In this document: piece by piece, positions 24,436 through 33,139 of the stretch
Layout: each line of letters begins with the position of its first letter
Numbering within the stretch: the stretch's first letter is position 1
From: Microbacterium sp. MYb72
GTDB taxonomy: Bacteria; Actinomycetota; Actinomycetes; Actinomycetales; Microbacteriaceae
Assembly (NCBI RefSeq): GCF_002979415.1
Contig: NZ_PCOT01000016.1
Span: forward strand, 1 to 64,000
Direction of reading: 5' to 3'
Length of the DNA: 64,000 nucleotides
Program-made: the position numbers and the translations under genes
The notes under the pieces: generated by a model
The model's database searches: none
Seen by the model: the letters and a program-made list of their open reading frames with translations, nothing else
What the model was told of the DNA's origin: nothing

Positions 24436-24779
24436 GCCCACCCCAGCTCGTGCAGCTGCTCGTCATCGATGCCGTAGAAATGCGCGATCTCGTGGACGAG
24501 GGTCGTGTGCACCTCGTCGCGGAGCTCATCCAGGTCATCGCACTCGGCGAGATGCGGCTCACGGTACACGACGATGCGATCCGGCAGCTCTCCCATGCCG
24601 TACTGGCCGCGCTCGGTGATCGCGAGTCCGTCGTACAACCCGAGAAGGTCGAGGGTGCCGTCCTCAGGGCGGTCCTCGACGACGAACACGACGTTGTCGA
24701 GCCCGTCGACCATGTCGTCGGGCAGGCGATCGAGCTCGTCGATCACGAGCTCCTCGAAGGCGTCCGCATCCATCTCCAT
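24432..24779 (-). CDS. Zincin-like metallopeptidase (DUF1025/MMP-like)
   Basis: 115 residues. The zinc-binding His96-Glu97-Ile-Ala-His100 motif is followed by a Gly-Ile-Asp-Asp and His-Glu-Leu segment typical of the small metallopeptidase family formerly DUF1025. The N-terminal half is acidic. A minus-strand TAGGCT (24787-24792) lies 7 nt before the ATG, so it is probably leaderless. It is the first gene of the metallopeptidase-clpS-DUF2017 unit. Confidence 0.85.
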   Translation of the reverse strand: MEMDADAFEELVIDELDRLPDDMVDGLDNVVFVVEDRPEDGTLDLLGLYDGLAITERGQYGMGELPDRIVVYREPHLAECDDLDELRDEVHTTLVHEIAHFYGIDDEQLHELGWA

Positions 24780-24809
24780 CCCGTCCAGCCTATTCGGCCG
24801 GAGGCGGAT

Positions 24810-26417
24810 GTGAGTTCTCTCACGAACGGCGGCCTCTTTTCGGAGCGGATGGAGAAGCGCGGGGCGGAAGCTCGGTGCATGGTCGTTCTGGAGCGCGCAG
24901 CAGATGAGGTCCCGCGGATCGGCGATGCCGTCCGCGGTCCCCGTGCGCGGTGGCGCACGCCACTGGTGATCGGCGTCGGCGTCACGCTCGTCACGTATCT
25001 GGGCGCCGGGGTGCCGTCCTACTGGGGAGACGAGGCCGCCAGCGTGCTGTCGGCCGAGCGCTCATGGCCGAGCCTCTTCGCCGAGCTGAGCACGGTGGAT
25101 GCCGTGCACGGTCTCTACTACTCGCTGCTCCACCTGTGGATCGGCGTGTTCGGCAGCACCGAATGGTCGACGCGGGCGCTCAGCGCGCTCGGCATCGGTG
25201 TCCTCGCGGCCGGAGTCGTCGTCCTGGGCGAGCGCTGGTTCGATCGCCGTATCGGCGTGCTCGCGGGCATCCTGATCGCGGTGATCCCCCGGGCGGGGGT
25301 TCTCGCCATCGAGACGCGAGGGTACGCGATCGCCGCGGCCGCCGCCGTGTGGGTCACGATCCTCTTCGTCCGGCTCGTGGATCGAGACGGACGACGGCGC
25401 GGCTGGATCCTCTACGGCGTCGCCGTCGCCGTGAGCGCCACGTTCTTCCTCTATCTGCTCCTCATGCCCCTGGTGCACCTCACCGTCCTCCTCGTCGACC
25501 GCGCGTGGACGCGCCATCCTCGGGTCCTCCGCCGCTGGCTGGTGTCGATGGTGCTCGCCGCCGTCCTCGCGCTGCCGATCATGATGAGTGCCCAGCAGCA
25601 GAAGGGGCAGGTGGAGTTCCTCGCCCGCCGCGGGTACATGACGCCGACGGGCTGGTTCGTGACGCCGTGGTTCGGCCACGTCGGAGCAGCGGCGCTGCTG
25701 ATCCCCGTGCTCCTGATCGGCATCATCGCCGTCGTGCTGCGGAGGCCGCGGAGGGAGGGCGCCGCCCCCGTCATCGTCTGGCTTCTCGCCCCCGGCATCG
25801 TGCTGGTGCTCATCGACGTCCTGTTCTCTCCGACCTTCAACCCCCGCTATCTCTCCTTCAGCCTCGGAGCCGTCGCGATGCTCCTCGCCTCAGGGGTCTG
25901 GGCGATCCTCGATCTGGCGCGTGGGGTGGCAGGCAGACGGGGCCTCCTGGGCTCGTCCGCAGTGTTGATCATCCTCGGAGCGCTCCTGCTCGCGCCCGAG
26001 TTCGTGCACGAGCGCGGTGTGTATGCGAAGGACGGCGGCGCCGACGGCAGGGCCGCCGCCGCGCAGGTCGCATCGATCGGGCGACCGGGTGACACGGTCC
26101 TGTTCGGCACGGGCACCAGGCCCTCGCGTGCACCACGGCTCGTCTACCGCCTGTATCCGGAGGCGTTCCAGGGCATGAGCGACCCGCAGCTGATCACCGC
26201 CGCAGAGGACACGGACGGGCTCTGGGATCGCCTGGCCACCGTCGAGTCCGTCGCTCCTGAACTCTCCGCCGGGACCGTGTGGCTCCTGGAGACCGGATCG
26301 ACCGGGTCCGCCGACGCGGACGTCGCAGCTCTCCAGCGGGCGGGATTCACCGAGGTCTCGCGTACGGACATCAATCGCACCGTCGTCTACGAGTTCCGGA
26401 AGGGAACACAATCATGA
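24810..26417 (+). CDS. Multipass membrane glycosyltransferase (GT39/ArnT-like)
   Basis: About 535 residues with roughly ten hydrophobic helices, an early Asp-Glu after the first helix (Trp-Gly-Asp-Glu-Ala), and a soluble C-terminal domain. This is the pattern of polyprenyl-phosphate-sugar-dependent GT-C transferases acting outside the membrane. The start is uncertain: GTG 24810 has GGAGG at 24800-24804, while ATG 24849 and ATG 24879 are later alternatives. The stop overlaps the next gene in an ATGA. That gene makes the likely polyprenyl-phosphate mannose or glucose donor, so the cassette probably glycosylates an envelope component. Confidence 0.8.
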   Translation: MSSLTNGGLFSERMEKRGAEARCMVVLERAADEVPRIGDAVRGPRARWRTPLVIGVGVTLVTYLGAGVPSYWGDEAASVLSAERSWPSLFAELSTVDAVHGLYYSLLHLWIGVFGSTEWSTRALSALGIGVLAAGVVVLGERWFDRRIGVLAGILIAVIPRAGVLAIETRGYAIAAAAAVWVTILFVRLVDRDGRRRGWILYGVAVAVSATFFLYLLLMPLVHLTVLLVDRAWTRHPRVLRRWLVSMVLAAVLALPIMMSAQQQKGQVEFLARRGYMTPTGWFVTPWFGHVGAAALLIPVLLIGIIAVVLRRPRREGAAPVIVWLLAPGIVLVLIDVLFSPTFNPRYLSFSLGAVAMLLASGVWAILDLARGVAGRRGLLGSSAVLIILGALLLAPEFVHERGVYAKDGGADGRAAAAQVASIGRPGDTVLFGTGTRPSRAPRLVYRLYPEAFQGMSDPQLITAAEDTDGLWDRLATVESVAPELSAGTVWLLETGSTGSADADVAALQRAGFTEVSRTDINRTVVYEFRKGTQS

Positions 26418-27172
26418 GCCAGCGCACCGTGGTCGTCCTGCCCACGTACAACGAGATCGAATCCCTTCCCGAGGTCGTCGGGCGGCTGCGTGCGGAAGCG
26501 CCCGACGTCGACGTGCTCATCGTCGATGACGCCTCTCCCGACGGCACCGGGGAACTGGCCGACCTGCTCGCGTCTCGCATGCCGCAGGTGAGGGTGCTGC
26601 ATCGAGCGGAGAAGCAGGGCCTCGGCCCGGCATACATCGCCGGTTTCGCCGAGGCGGCCGCGCTCGGGTACGAGGTGATCGTCCAGTCGGATGCCGACGG
26701 CTCCCATCGCCCGGAGGACCTCCCTGCGATGCTCTCCGCGCTGGACTCGGCGGATGTGGTCATCGGATCGCGCTGGGCCGCCGGCGGCGCGGTGGAGCGC
26801 TGGTCCGCAGGACGGTATCTCCTCTCTCGAGCGGGGAGCCTCTACGCCGGCCTCCTCCTCCGCATTCCGAACAAGGACATCACGGGCGGCTATCGCGCAT
26901 TCCGCACCGAGGCTCTCCGCCGCATCGCACCGGAACAGGTGACGAGCCGGGGCTACTGCTTCCAGATCGAGATGCTCGACCGTGCCGTGCGCACCGGATG
27001 CCGCATCGCCGAGGTTCCCATCACCTTCGACGACCGCCTGCACGGCGAGTCGAAGATGTCGGGTCGCATCGTGTTCGAAGCGCTGCGCCAGGTCACCCGC
27101 TGGGGCATCGAGAGGAGGTTCGGCAAGGGTGACCGCGCCGACGCGACGCATGCGGAGGTGGCCCGTGTCTGA
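26414..27172 (+). CDS. GT2 polyprenyl-phosphate mannose (dolichol-phosphate mannose) synthase-like
   Basis: 252 residues. The GT-A fold has Leu-Pro-Thr-Tyr-Asn-Glu at the N-terminus, Asp-Asp-Ala-Ser-Pro-Asp, Ser-Asp-Ala-Asp-Gly-Ser (DxD-like metal site) and the C-terminal Tyr-Gly/Phe-Gln-Ile-Glu region, as in Ppm1/DPMS catalytic domains. There is no C-terminal membrane domain of its own. The following GtrA protein and the preceding GT-C enzyme provide the membrane parts. ATG 26414 overlaps the previous stop. Confidence 0.88.
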   Translation: MSQRTVVVLPTYNEIESLPEVVGRLRAEAPDVDVLIVDDASPDGTGELADLLASRMPQVRVLHRAEKQGLGPAYIAGFAEAAALGYEVIVQSDADGSHRPEDLPAMLSALDSADVVIGSRWAAGGAVERWSAGRYLLSRAGSLYAGLLLRIPNKDITGGYRAFRTEALRRIAPEQVTSRGYCFQIEMLDRAVRTGCRIAEVPITFDDRLHGESKMSGRIVFEALRQVTRWGIERRFGKGDRADATHAEVARV

Positions 27173-27656
27173 ACTCCGTCGGCCACGTCTCGGGGGACTG
27201 GCCGAGCAGATCGTGAAGTTCGCTGCCGTCGGCGGAGTCGGACTGATCGTCGACGTCGCCGTGTTCAACCTGCTCCTGCTGCATCCGTTACCGGTCGCGG
27301 CCTGGCCGATGGTCGCGAAGGTCGTGTCCACGGCCCTCGCGATCGTCGTGAACTGGGTCGGCAACAGGCTCTGGACCTTCCGGGATCGCCGCAGAGCGGA
27401 TGCCGCGCGCGAAGCGGTCGAGTTCTTGATCGCCAGCCTCATCGGAAGCGGGGTCTCGCTGCTGTGCCTCGGTGTGTCGCACTACCTCCTGAACCTCACG
27501 ACGACCGTCGATGACAACGTGTCTGCGAACGTGATCGGACTGCTCGCCGGCTCGGCCGTCCGCTTCGCGGCCTATCGTTGGTGGGTCTTCGCGGAGCGCG
27601 GGGATCAGACCCGGGAGGCGGTGAAGGTCACGACGACGGTCGCGCCGACTCCCTGA
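27165..27656 (+). CDS. GtrA-family membrane protein
   Basis: 163 residues from GTG 27165, with GGAGG at 27154-27158 and an 8-nt overlap with the preceding gene. Four hydrophobic helices and the conserved Asn-Trp-Val-Gly-Asn-Arg-Leu-Trp-Thr-Phe and Arg-Phe-Ala-Ala-Tyr-Arg-Trp-Trp-Val-Phe motifs identify GtrA. The family is thought to flip or hold polyprenyl-linked sugars. Its last 52 nt overlap the convergent histidine kinase gene. Confidence 0.9.
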   Translation: MSELRRPRLGGLAEQIVKFAAVGGVGLIVDVAVFNLLLLHPLPVAAWPMVAKVVSTALAIVVNWVGNRLWTFRDRRRADAAREAVEFLIASLIGSGVSLLCLGVSHYLLNLTTTVDDNVSANVIGLLAGSAVRFAAYRWWVFAERGDQTREAVKVTTTVAPTP

Positions 27657-28963
27657 CGGTTCTCGACGCGAGCACCCCCTCCCGCCTTCTGGGCGAGTCG
27701 GGCGACGATCGCGAGGCCCAGGCCGCTTCCGGGGTAGGTCGGTGCGCTACCGCGAACGAACCGCTCGAAAGCGCGCTGTGCGACCTCGGGGTCGAATCCT
27801 CCCGCGTCATCGCCCACGGAGAGCTCGATCGCGGCGGGAGACTGCGTGAGGGTGACGGTGACGCTCACCGGGCCGTCCGCCGCGCCGATCGAGTTGTCGA
27901 CGAGGTTCTCCACGATCCTCCCGAAGTCGTCTGCAGAGATCGGGACGACGGCGGACTCCGCATCGACCACGACGTGGAAGTCGAGATCGAGCTCATGCCC
28001 AGGGCCGAGCTCCGAGGAGCGCAGACGCAGTCGGTCGATGCTGTCGGTCAGGGTCGAGGAGAGTTGCGACACGGTGGCCGAACCGGTGCCGTCGATGGAG
28101 TCGATCCGTGACAGCTGCAGAAGCGCATCGGCGGTTCTCGTCAGACGAGTGAGAGTCGCGCGGGCGTCGTCGAGGACGGCGGCGTCGGCATCGGCATCGA
28201 ACCCGTCGACGAGCTGGAGCTGCGCCTGCAGGACGGCGAGCGGGTTGCGGAGCTCATGGCTCGCGTCGGACACCATCTGGCGCTCCCGGTCGCTGGCCGC
28301 ACGCATGCGTTCGAGGAGGTCGTTCAGAGTGCGGGCGAGATCGGCGAGCTCGTCGCGCGATGCTCCGACAGGAAGCAGCTCGCCGCGACGCGACACGGCG
28401 AGGGACTCCGCACTGCGCCGCATCCTCTCCACCGGGCGGAGCGCGGCGCCCGTGACGAACCACGAGCCGAGAGCGAACACGAGCGCTCCGACGAGCAGGA
28501 TGCCGGTCAGCAGGAGGATGACCTCGGAGAGCACGTCGTCGGCGATGTCCGCGTCCCGCGTCGCGAGCACGTACCAGGTGCCGCCTGCCGTCTCCACGGG
28601 GTCTACGTAGACGTAGAAGCCCTCCTGTGGCGTGCTGACGCTGTGCAGGCGGGGACCGTCGGCGATGAACTCGGCGACGCGGTCCGCGACGCCCTCGGGG
28701 AGCGTGTTCATCCGCTCGACGCCGTCCGGGGCGACGATCGCAACGTGCTGGTTCGCACCGGGCTTTTCGAAACGCGCATCCGGATTGTCCTGGATCACCC
28801 CGCGGTAGACCTCGGTGATGCCGTGGAGCACCGCCTTCTCCTTCTGCTCGACGATGCCCGTCAACTGCGCGAACACGATGGCCGAGGCGATGGCGAGCAC
28901 GAGCACCGCGGCGACGGTCGAGCCGATCGTGACCCTGGCGCGCAGGGAGAGACGGCGTCTCAT
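27605..28963 (-). CDS. Sensor histidine kinase
   Basis: 452 residues. TM1 about 11-33, an extracytoplasmic sensor loop about 34-147, TM2 about 148-171, then HAMP. The phosphoacceptor is His236 in Asp-Ala-Ser-His-Glu-Leu-Arg-Asn-Pro. The N box, Gly-Asp-Asp-Ala-Gly-Gly and Gly-Ser-Gly-Leu-Gly-Leu ATP-binding motifs are present. The start ATG overlaps the regulator stop (ATGA), so the kinase is coupled to it. The stimulus is not apparent; neighbours include an envelope glycosylation cassette and exporters. Confidence 0.93.
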   Translation of the reverse strand: MRRRLSLRARVTIGSTVAAVLVLAIASAIVFAQLTGIVEQKEKAVLHGITEVYRGVIQDNPDARFEKPGANQHVAIVAPDGVERMNTLPEGVADRVAEFIADGPRLHSVSTPQEGFYVYVDPVETAGGTWYVLATRDADIADDVLSEVILLLTGILLVGALVFALGSWFVTGAALRPVERMRRSAESLAVSRRGELLPVGASRDELADLARTLNDLLERMRAASDRERQMVSDASHELRNPLAVLQAQLQLVDGFDADADAAVLDDARATLTRLTRTADALLQLSRIDSIDGTGSATVSQLSSTLTDSIDRLRLRSSELGPGHELDLDFHVVVDAESAVVPISADDFGRIVENLVDNSIGAADGPVSVTVTLTQSPAAIELSVGDDAGGFDPEVAQRAFERFVRGSAPTYPGSGLGLAIVARLAQKAGGGARVENRQGVGATVVVTFTASRV

Positions 28964-29640
28964 CGATCGTCCTCTGCGAGCAGACGGAAACCGACTCCGC
29001 GCTCGGTCACGATCTGCGCACCGGACCCCGCGGCTTCCAGCTTCCGGCGCACGTAGCCCACGTACTGATCGACCACGTTCGATTGGAAGTGCTCTGAGCC
29101 CCAGACCTCCGCGAGCAGCTCCGATCGAGCCACCGTCGACCCGAGCCGCTGGACCAGCGTCTTCAGCAGGTCGAACTCGCGCCTGCTCAGGAGCACCTCC
29201 TCGCCACCCACGGCGACCGTCCCCCGGTCGACGGCGAGCGTGAGATCGCCGGCCGTGAGGCGGAGCCGGAGGGAAGCGTCGCGGCGGGTCAGCACGCGGA
29301 GTCTCGCGAACAGCTCGGCGAAGTCGAACGGCTTGATCAGGTAGTCGTCGGCGCCGGAATCGAGGCCGTGCACGCGGTCGTCGATCGCGTTGCGCGCCGT
29401 CAGCATGAGGACCTTGATCTGCTCGTCATGCTGCTTCAGACGTCGGCACAACTCGAATCCGGTCATTCCCGGCATATTCACGTCGACGATCGCGAGATCG
29501 AAGCTCCGGGTCGAGGCGGCAGAGAGGGCGGCGATGCCGTCGGCAGCCGTCTCCGTCTCGTACCCTTCACGCTGGAGATGCCGTGCCACGAGGCCGGCCA
29601 GCAGCGGTTCGTCATCGACGACGAGCACCCGGGTAGACAC
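28960..29640 (-). CDS. OmpR/PhoB-family response regulator
   Basis: 226 residues. The receiver domain has Asp9/Asp10, phosphoacceptor Asp53, Thr81 and Lys103. A winged-helix DNA-binding domain (about 130-222) ends in Val-Arg-Arg-Lys-Leu and Val-Gly-Phe-Arg-Leu. The GTG start at 29640 lies 6 nt from a minus-strand TAGACT (29647-29652). It is followed by its kinase in a 4-nt overlap. Confidence 0.95.
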   Translation of the reverse strand: MSTRVLVVDDEPLLAGLVARHLQREGYETETAADGIAALSAASTRSFDLAIVDVNMPGMTGFELCRRLKQHDEQIKVLMLTARNAIDDRVHGLDSGADDYLIKPFDFAELFARLRVLTRRDASLRLRLTAGDLTLAVDRGTVAVGGEEVLLSRREFDLLKTLVQRLGSTVARSELLAEVWGSEHFQSNVVDQYVGYVRRKLEAAGSGAQIVTERGVGFRLLAEDDR

Positions 29641-29663
29641 AGCGCGAGTCTATGTCAGCGACC

Positions 29664-30296
29664 TCAGTGCAACAGCACCAGAAGCGCAGCGACCGCGATG
29701 AAGAGCACGCCGAAGACGGTGTTGAGAACGCGCTGACCTCTCGCGGACCGCGTGAGCCGCCGGAACGGACGGGCCGCCGCGGCGAAGAAGCCCCACATGA
29801 CGACGACGTCGACGGCGATCGACGTCGTGATAATCGTCAGGTACTGGGGGAGCTGGGGCTGGTCGAGACGGACGAACTGCGGGATGAAGGCGAGGAAGAA
29901 GACGATGGCCTTCGGGTTCAGCAGATTGACCCATAGTCCGCGACGGATCATCGACCAGCGACCTTCGCGGGGGACCTCGGCGAGCGCGTCCTCATCCTCG
30001 GAGGCGATCGTCGGCTTCGTCAGGATGAGCCGGATGCCGAGATACACGAGGTAGGCGGCGCCCGCGTAGCGGATGACGTTGAAGAGGGTCTCCGAGCGGG
30101 AGACGATGAGGCCGACGCCCGCTGCGACGATCACCACATGGATGATGAGGGCGATCTGCTGCCCGATGATGCCCCAGATCGATCGCCGCCAGCCCTGACT
30201 GAGCGAGTTCGACATCGTGTTGATGGCACCGGCGCCGGGGGTGAAGCTGATCACGATGCACGCGGTGAGCAGCGAGACCCAGAGCGCGACAGACAC
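29664..30296 (-). CDS. LysE/RhtB-family amino-acid exporter
   Basis: 210 residues, about six transmembrane helices, with the N-terminal Thr-Pro-Gly-Ala motif typical of the family (consensus PGP, here PGA). The GTG start at 30296 lies 6 nt from a minus-strand TAGAAT (30303-30308). The substrate is unknown. It is codirectional with the two-component genes 23 nt downstream, but those have their own promoter-like box. Confidence 0.88.
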   Translation of the reverse strand: MSVALWVSLLTACIVISFTPGAGAINTMSNSLSQGWRRSIWGIIGQQIALIIHVVIVAAGVGLIVSRSETLFNVIRYAGAAYLVYLGIRLILTKPTIASEDEDALAEVPREGRWSMIRRGLWVNLLNPKAIVFFLAFIPQFVRLDQPQLPQYLTIITTSIAVDVVVMWGFFAAAARPFRRLTRSARGQRVLNTVFGVLFIAVAALLVLLH

Positions 30297-30308
30297 GTCG
30301 TCATTCTA

Positions 30309-30321
30309 GGGCTCGCAGCCC
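30309..30321. terminator. Weak hairpin after the copper ATPase gene
   Basis: A 5-bp GGGCT/AGCCC stem with a 3-nt loop in the gap between the ATPase stop and the LysE promoter. Low confidence. Confidence 0.3.
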
Positions 30322-30333
30322 ACCGCGTTCCGC

Positions 30334-32484
30334 TCACCGCGACGGCTGCAGGTCTATGCGCCGGAGGAGTTGGGCGTTCAGAGCGACCACGATGGTCGAG
30401 AGCGACATCAGCACCGCGCCCACCGACATCGGCAGGACGAATCCCACCGGGGCGAGGACGCCCGCGGCCAAGGGTACCGAGATCAGGTTGTATCCGGCGG
30501 CCCACCACAGGTTCTGCGTCATCTTGCGGTAGCTCGCCGCGGACAGGTCGATGACGGACTTCACGGCGCGCGGGTCGCTGCCCGCCAGGATCACGCCCGC
30601 CGAGGCGATGGCGACGTCGGTGCCTGCGCCGATGGCCAGACCGACGTCGGCCTGGGTGAGTGCGGGAGCATCGTTCACGCCGTCGCCGACCATCGCCACG
30701 CGTCGCCCTTCCTGCTGCAGTGCCCGAACGATCTTCGCCTTGTCCTCCGGACGGACGCCCGCATAGACCCGGCCGATGCCGAGCTCGGCCGCGACGTGGT
30801 CGGCGACCGCCTGTGCATCGCCCGTGATCATCACGACCTGCACACCGCGAGCATGCAGATCGCCCACGGCCTGGTGGGACTCGGGGCGGACCTCGTCGGC
30901 GAGACGCAGCGCGCCGACGACCCGGTGGTCGACGAGGACGTGGAGGATGATCGCTCCTTCCGTACGCCAGTCGTCGGCGACCGGAAGCTCGGACAGGCCG
31001 TGCTCCTCCAGCAGGTGGGGACCGCCCACCTGGACCACTCGTCCGTCGACTCTGGCGCTCACGCCGATCGCGGGAGACGAGGAGAAGTCGGTGGATGCGG
31101 GTACATCCAGCTCGCGATCCTCAGCGGCACGGACCAGGGCCTTGGCGAGGGGATGCTCCGAGTCGCGCTCGGCGGCCGCGGCGAGAGCCAGCACCTCCTC
31201 GGAGGACAGGCCGCCAGACGGCACGACCGCGGTCACGGCGGGAGTGCCCTTCGTGAGGGTTCCGGTCTTGTCGAACAGGACCGTGTCGATCGTGCGCATC
31301 GTCTCGAGTGCCAGCCGGTCCTTCACGAGGACCCCCGCCTTCGCTGCCCGCTCCGTGGCGATCGACACCACGAGGGGGATGGCGAGTCCCAGAGCGTGGG
31401 GGCAGGCGATCACGAGGACGGTGATGGTTCGCACGACGGCCTCGTCGGGCATGCCGAACGCCGTCCAGACCACAGCGGTGATCAGCGCGGCTCCGAGCGC
31501 GAACCAGAACAGCCAGGCCGCGGCGCGATCGGCGATGCGCTGCGCACGCGACGACGACGCCTGGGCATCGGCGACGAGCCTGCGGATGCCGGCGAGGGCG
31601 GTGTCATCGCCCACGGCGTCGATTCGCACCCGCAGCCCGGAGTCGGTCGCGACGGTGCCCGCCACGACACGGTCGCCCGTCTCACGGCGCACGGGCTTGG
31701 ACTCTCCCGTGATCATCGACTCATCGATGCTGGCCGAACCCTGCACGATGATTCCGTCGGCCGGGAGGCGTCCGCCAGGACGGACGACCACGATGTCGTC
31801 GAGGCGCAGGTCTGCGGGGGAGACCTTCACGATGCGGTCGCCGTCGGCACGCTCCGCTTCGTCGGGGAGGAGAGCCGCGAGCGAGTCGAGCGCCGACGTC
31901 GTCTGAGCGAGAGACCGCATCTCGAGCCAGTGGCCGAGCAGCATGATGACGATAAGGAGGGCGAGCTCCCACCAGAATTCGAGTTCGTGGTGCAGGAGGC
32001 CGAGGCTCGCGCCCCAGGACGCGAGGAAGGCGACGCTGATCGCGAGCGCGATGAGCAGCATCATGCCGGGCTTCCGCGCCTTCAGCTCGGAGACTGCGCC
32101 GGTGAGGAAGGGGGCGCCACCCCATACGAACATCACCGTGCCGAGGAGCGGGGCGATCCAGCGTGCCCAGCCGTCGATCTCGTAGCCGAGGATCATCGCG
32201 AACATCGGGGAGGTCGCGACGACCGGCGCCGCGACGACGAGCATCACCCAGAACAGGCGCCGGAAGCGCTCCGTGTGACCGGCGTGGGAGTCGTGGCCTC
32301 CGTGAGCGTGCTGGTCGCCGTGAGCTTGTTGGGCGGGGTGAGCCTGCTGGTCGGCGTGCGGGTGCTGGTCGTCGTCGGGCTTGTGGCTCTGCTCGTGGCG
32401 ATGCGTGGGGGAACCGTGATCTCCCGAGGACTGCGGAGTCGAGTGATGCGTATGTCCCTGCGCGACATGCTCGTGACTGTTCAT
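30334..32484 (-). CDS. copB: Copper-translocating P1B-type ATPase, CPH (CopB-like)
   Basis: 716 residues from ATG 32484. An upstream in-frame ATG at 32502 lies inside the operator-like palindrome and is less likely. The N-terminal ~70 residues carry 18 histidines, replacing the usual Cys metal-binding domains. The eight-helix core has Thr-Gly-Glu-Ser, the intramembrane Cys-Pro-His motif (near 360), Asp-Lys-Thr-Gly-Thr (near 405) and Gly-Asp-Gly-Val-Asn-Asp. CPH with a His-rich tail is typical of CopB/P1B-3 copper (possibly silver) exporters. A CsoR-type inverted repeat lies directly upstream, between it and divergent arr. Confidence 0.93.
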   Translation of the reverse strand: MNSHEHVAQGHTHHSTPQSSGDHGSPTHRHEQSHKPDDDQHPHADQQAHPAQQAHGDQHAHGGHDSHAGHTERFRRLFWVMLVVAAPVVATSPMFAMILGYEIDGWARWIAPLLGTVMFVWGGAPFLTGAVSELKARKPGMMLLIALAISVAFLASWGASLGLLHHELEFWWELALLIVIMLLGHWLEMRSLAQTTSALDSLAALLPDEAERADGDRIVKVSPADLRLDDIVVVRPGGRLPADGIIVQGSASIDESMITGESKPVRRETGDRVVAGTVATDSGLRVRIDAVGDDTALAGIRRLVADAQASSSRAQRIADRAAAWLFWFALGAALITAVVWTAFGMPDEAVVRTITVLVIACPHALGLAIPLVVSIATERAAKAGVLVKDRLALETMRTIDTVLFDKTGTLTKGTPAVTAVVPSGGLSSEEVLALAAAAERDSEHPLAKALVRAAEDRELDVPASTDFSSSPAIGVSARVDGRVVQVGGPHLLEEHGLSELPVADDWRTEGAIILHVLVDHRVVGALRLADEVRPESHQAVGDLHARGVQVVMITGDAQAVADHVAAELGIGRVYAGVRPEDKAKIVRALQQEGRRVAMVGDGVNDAPALTQADVGLAIGAGTDVAIASAGVILAGSDPRAVKSVIDLSAASYRKMTQNLWWAAGYNLISVPLAAGVLAPVGFVLPMSVGAVLMSLSTIVVALNAQLLRRIDLQPSR

Positions 32485-32500
32485 GCTTACTTCAACCGGC

Positions 32501-32517
32501 ATACCCCAGGTGGGTAT
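32501..32517. promoter_or_regulatory. CsoR-like copper operator
   Basis: Inverted repeat ATACCC-N5-GGGTAT with a G/C-rich centre, matching the general form of CsoR sites that precede copper exporter genes. It sits 17 nt upstream of the chosen copB start and 21 nt before the arr -10-like box. No csoR gene lies in the window. Confidence 0.6.
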
Positions 32518-32549
32518 TCCGGAACAGGGGGAATCGGTAGGCTGACCCG

Positions 32550-32966
32550 ATGAGCGAGAACCTGGACGACGGTCCCTTCTTCCATGGCACGACCGCGGAT
32601 CTGCGGGTCGGAGACCTGCTCATCGCAGGCTTCCGGTCGAACTATCGACCGGAGATCGTGATGAACCACATCTACTTCACAGCCCTGCGCGACGGAGCAG
32701 GACTGGCCTCAGAGATCGCGGGGGAACTGGGCGACGGCAGGCCGCGGGTGTACGAGGTCGAGCCGACGGGGGAGTTCGAGAACGACCCGAACGTCACCGA
32801 CAAGAAGTTCCCGGGCAACCCGACGCGCTCTTTCCGCAGCACGTCTCCGTTGCGTGTCGTGCGTGAGGTGACCGAGTGGACGCGACTGACCCCGGATGCG
32901 CTGCAGATGTGGCGCGAGCGTCTGGCGGCCATCCGCGCCGACGACCAAGCCGAGATCATCAACTGA
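32550..32966 (+). CDS. arr: Rifampin ADP-ribosyltransferase
   Basis: 138 residues, the usual Arr length. It inactivates rifamycins by ADP-ribosylation with NAD. N-terminal Phe-Phe-His-Gly-Thr, Gly-Asp-Leu-Leu, the Asn-His-Ile-Tyr-Phe-Thr-Ala motif and a C-terminal Trp-Arg-Glu segment match the family. A TAGGCT box (32538-32543) lies 6 nt before the ATG. It shares a 65-bp divergent region with the copper ATPase and its operator-like repeat. Confidence 0.95.
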   Translation: MSENLDDGPFFHGTTADLRVGDLLIAGFRSNYRPEIVMNHIYFTALRDGAGLASEIAGELGDGRPRVYEVEPTGEFENDPNVTDKKFPGNPTRSFRSTSPLRVVREVTEWTRLTPDALQMWRERLAAIRADDQAEIIN

Positions 32967-32990
32967 GCGTCGAACAGGGAGCGGGAATGA

Positions 32991-33023
32991 CGAAGGCCCC
33001 GGCTCAATGAACCGGGGCCTTCG
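32991..33023. terminator. Bidirectional terminator hairpin
   Basis: Perfect 12-bp stem (32991-33002 with 33012-33023) and a 9-nt loop, between arr and the convergent tRNA-His. Confidence 0.88.
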
Positions 33024-33027
33024 CGCG

Positions 33028-33104
33028 TGGGGTGAGTAACGGGACTCGAACCCGCGACATCCGGCACCACAAGCCAGCGCTCTACCAGCTGAGCTATACC
33101 CACC
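33028..33104 (-). tRNA. tRNA-His (anticodon GTG)
   Basis: Read on the minus strand: a G-1 residue (33104) precedes acceptor GTGGGTA. The anticodon GTG is at 33070-33068 in loop TTGTGGT, and the T-loop TTCGAGT is canonical. Discriminator C73 pairs with G-1, as expected for tRNA-His. The CCA end (33030-33028) is encoded. A promoter-like TACACT lies at 33134-33139 (minus), at the orn 3' end. Confidence 0.97.
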
Positions 33105-33139
33105 ATGTGCCCGCCGAAGCAGGCAACCACTCGAGTGTA

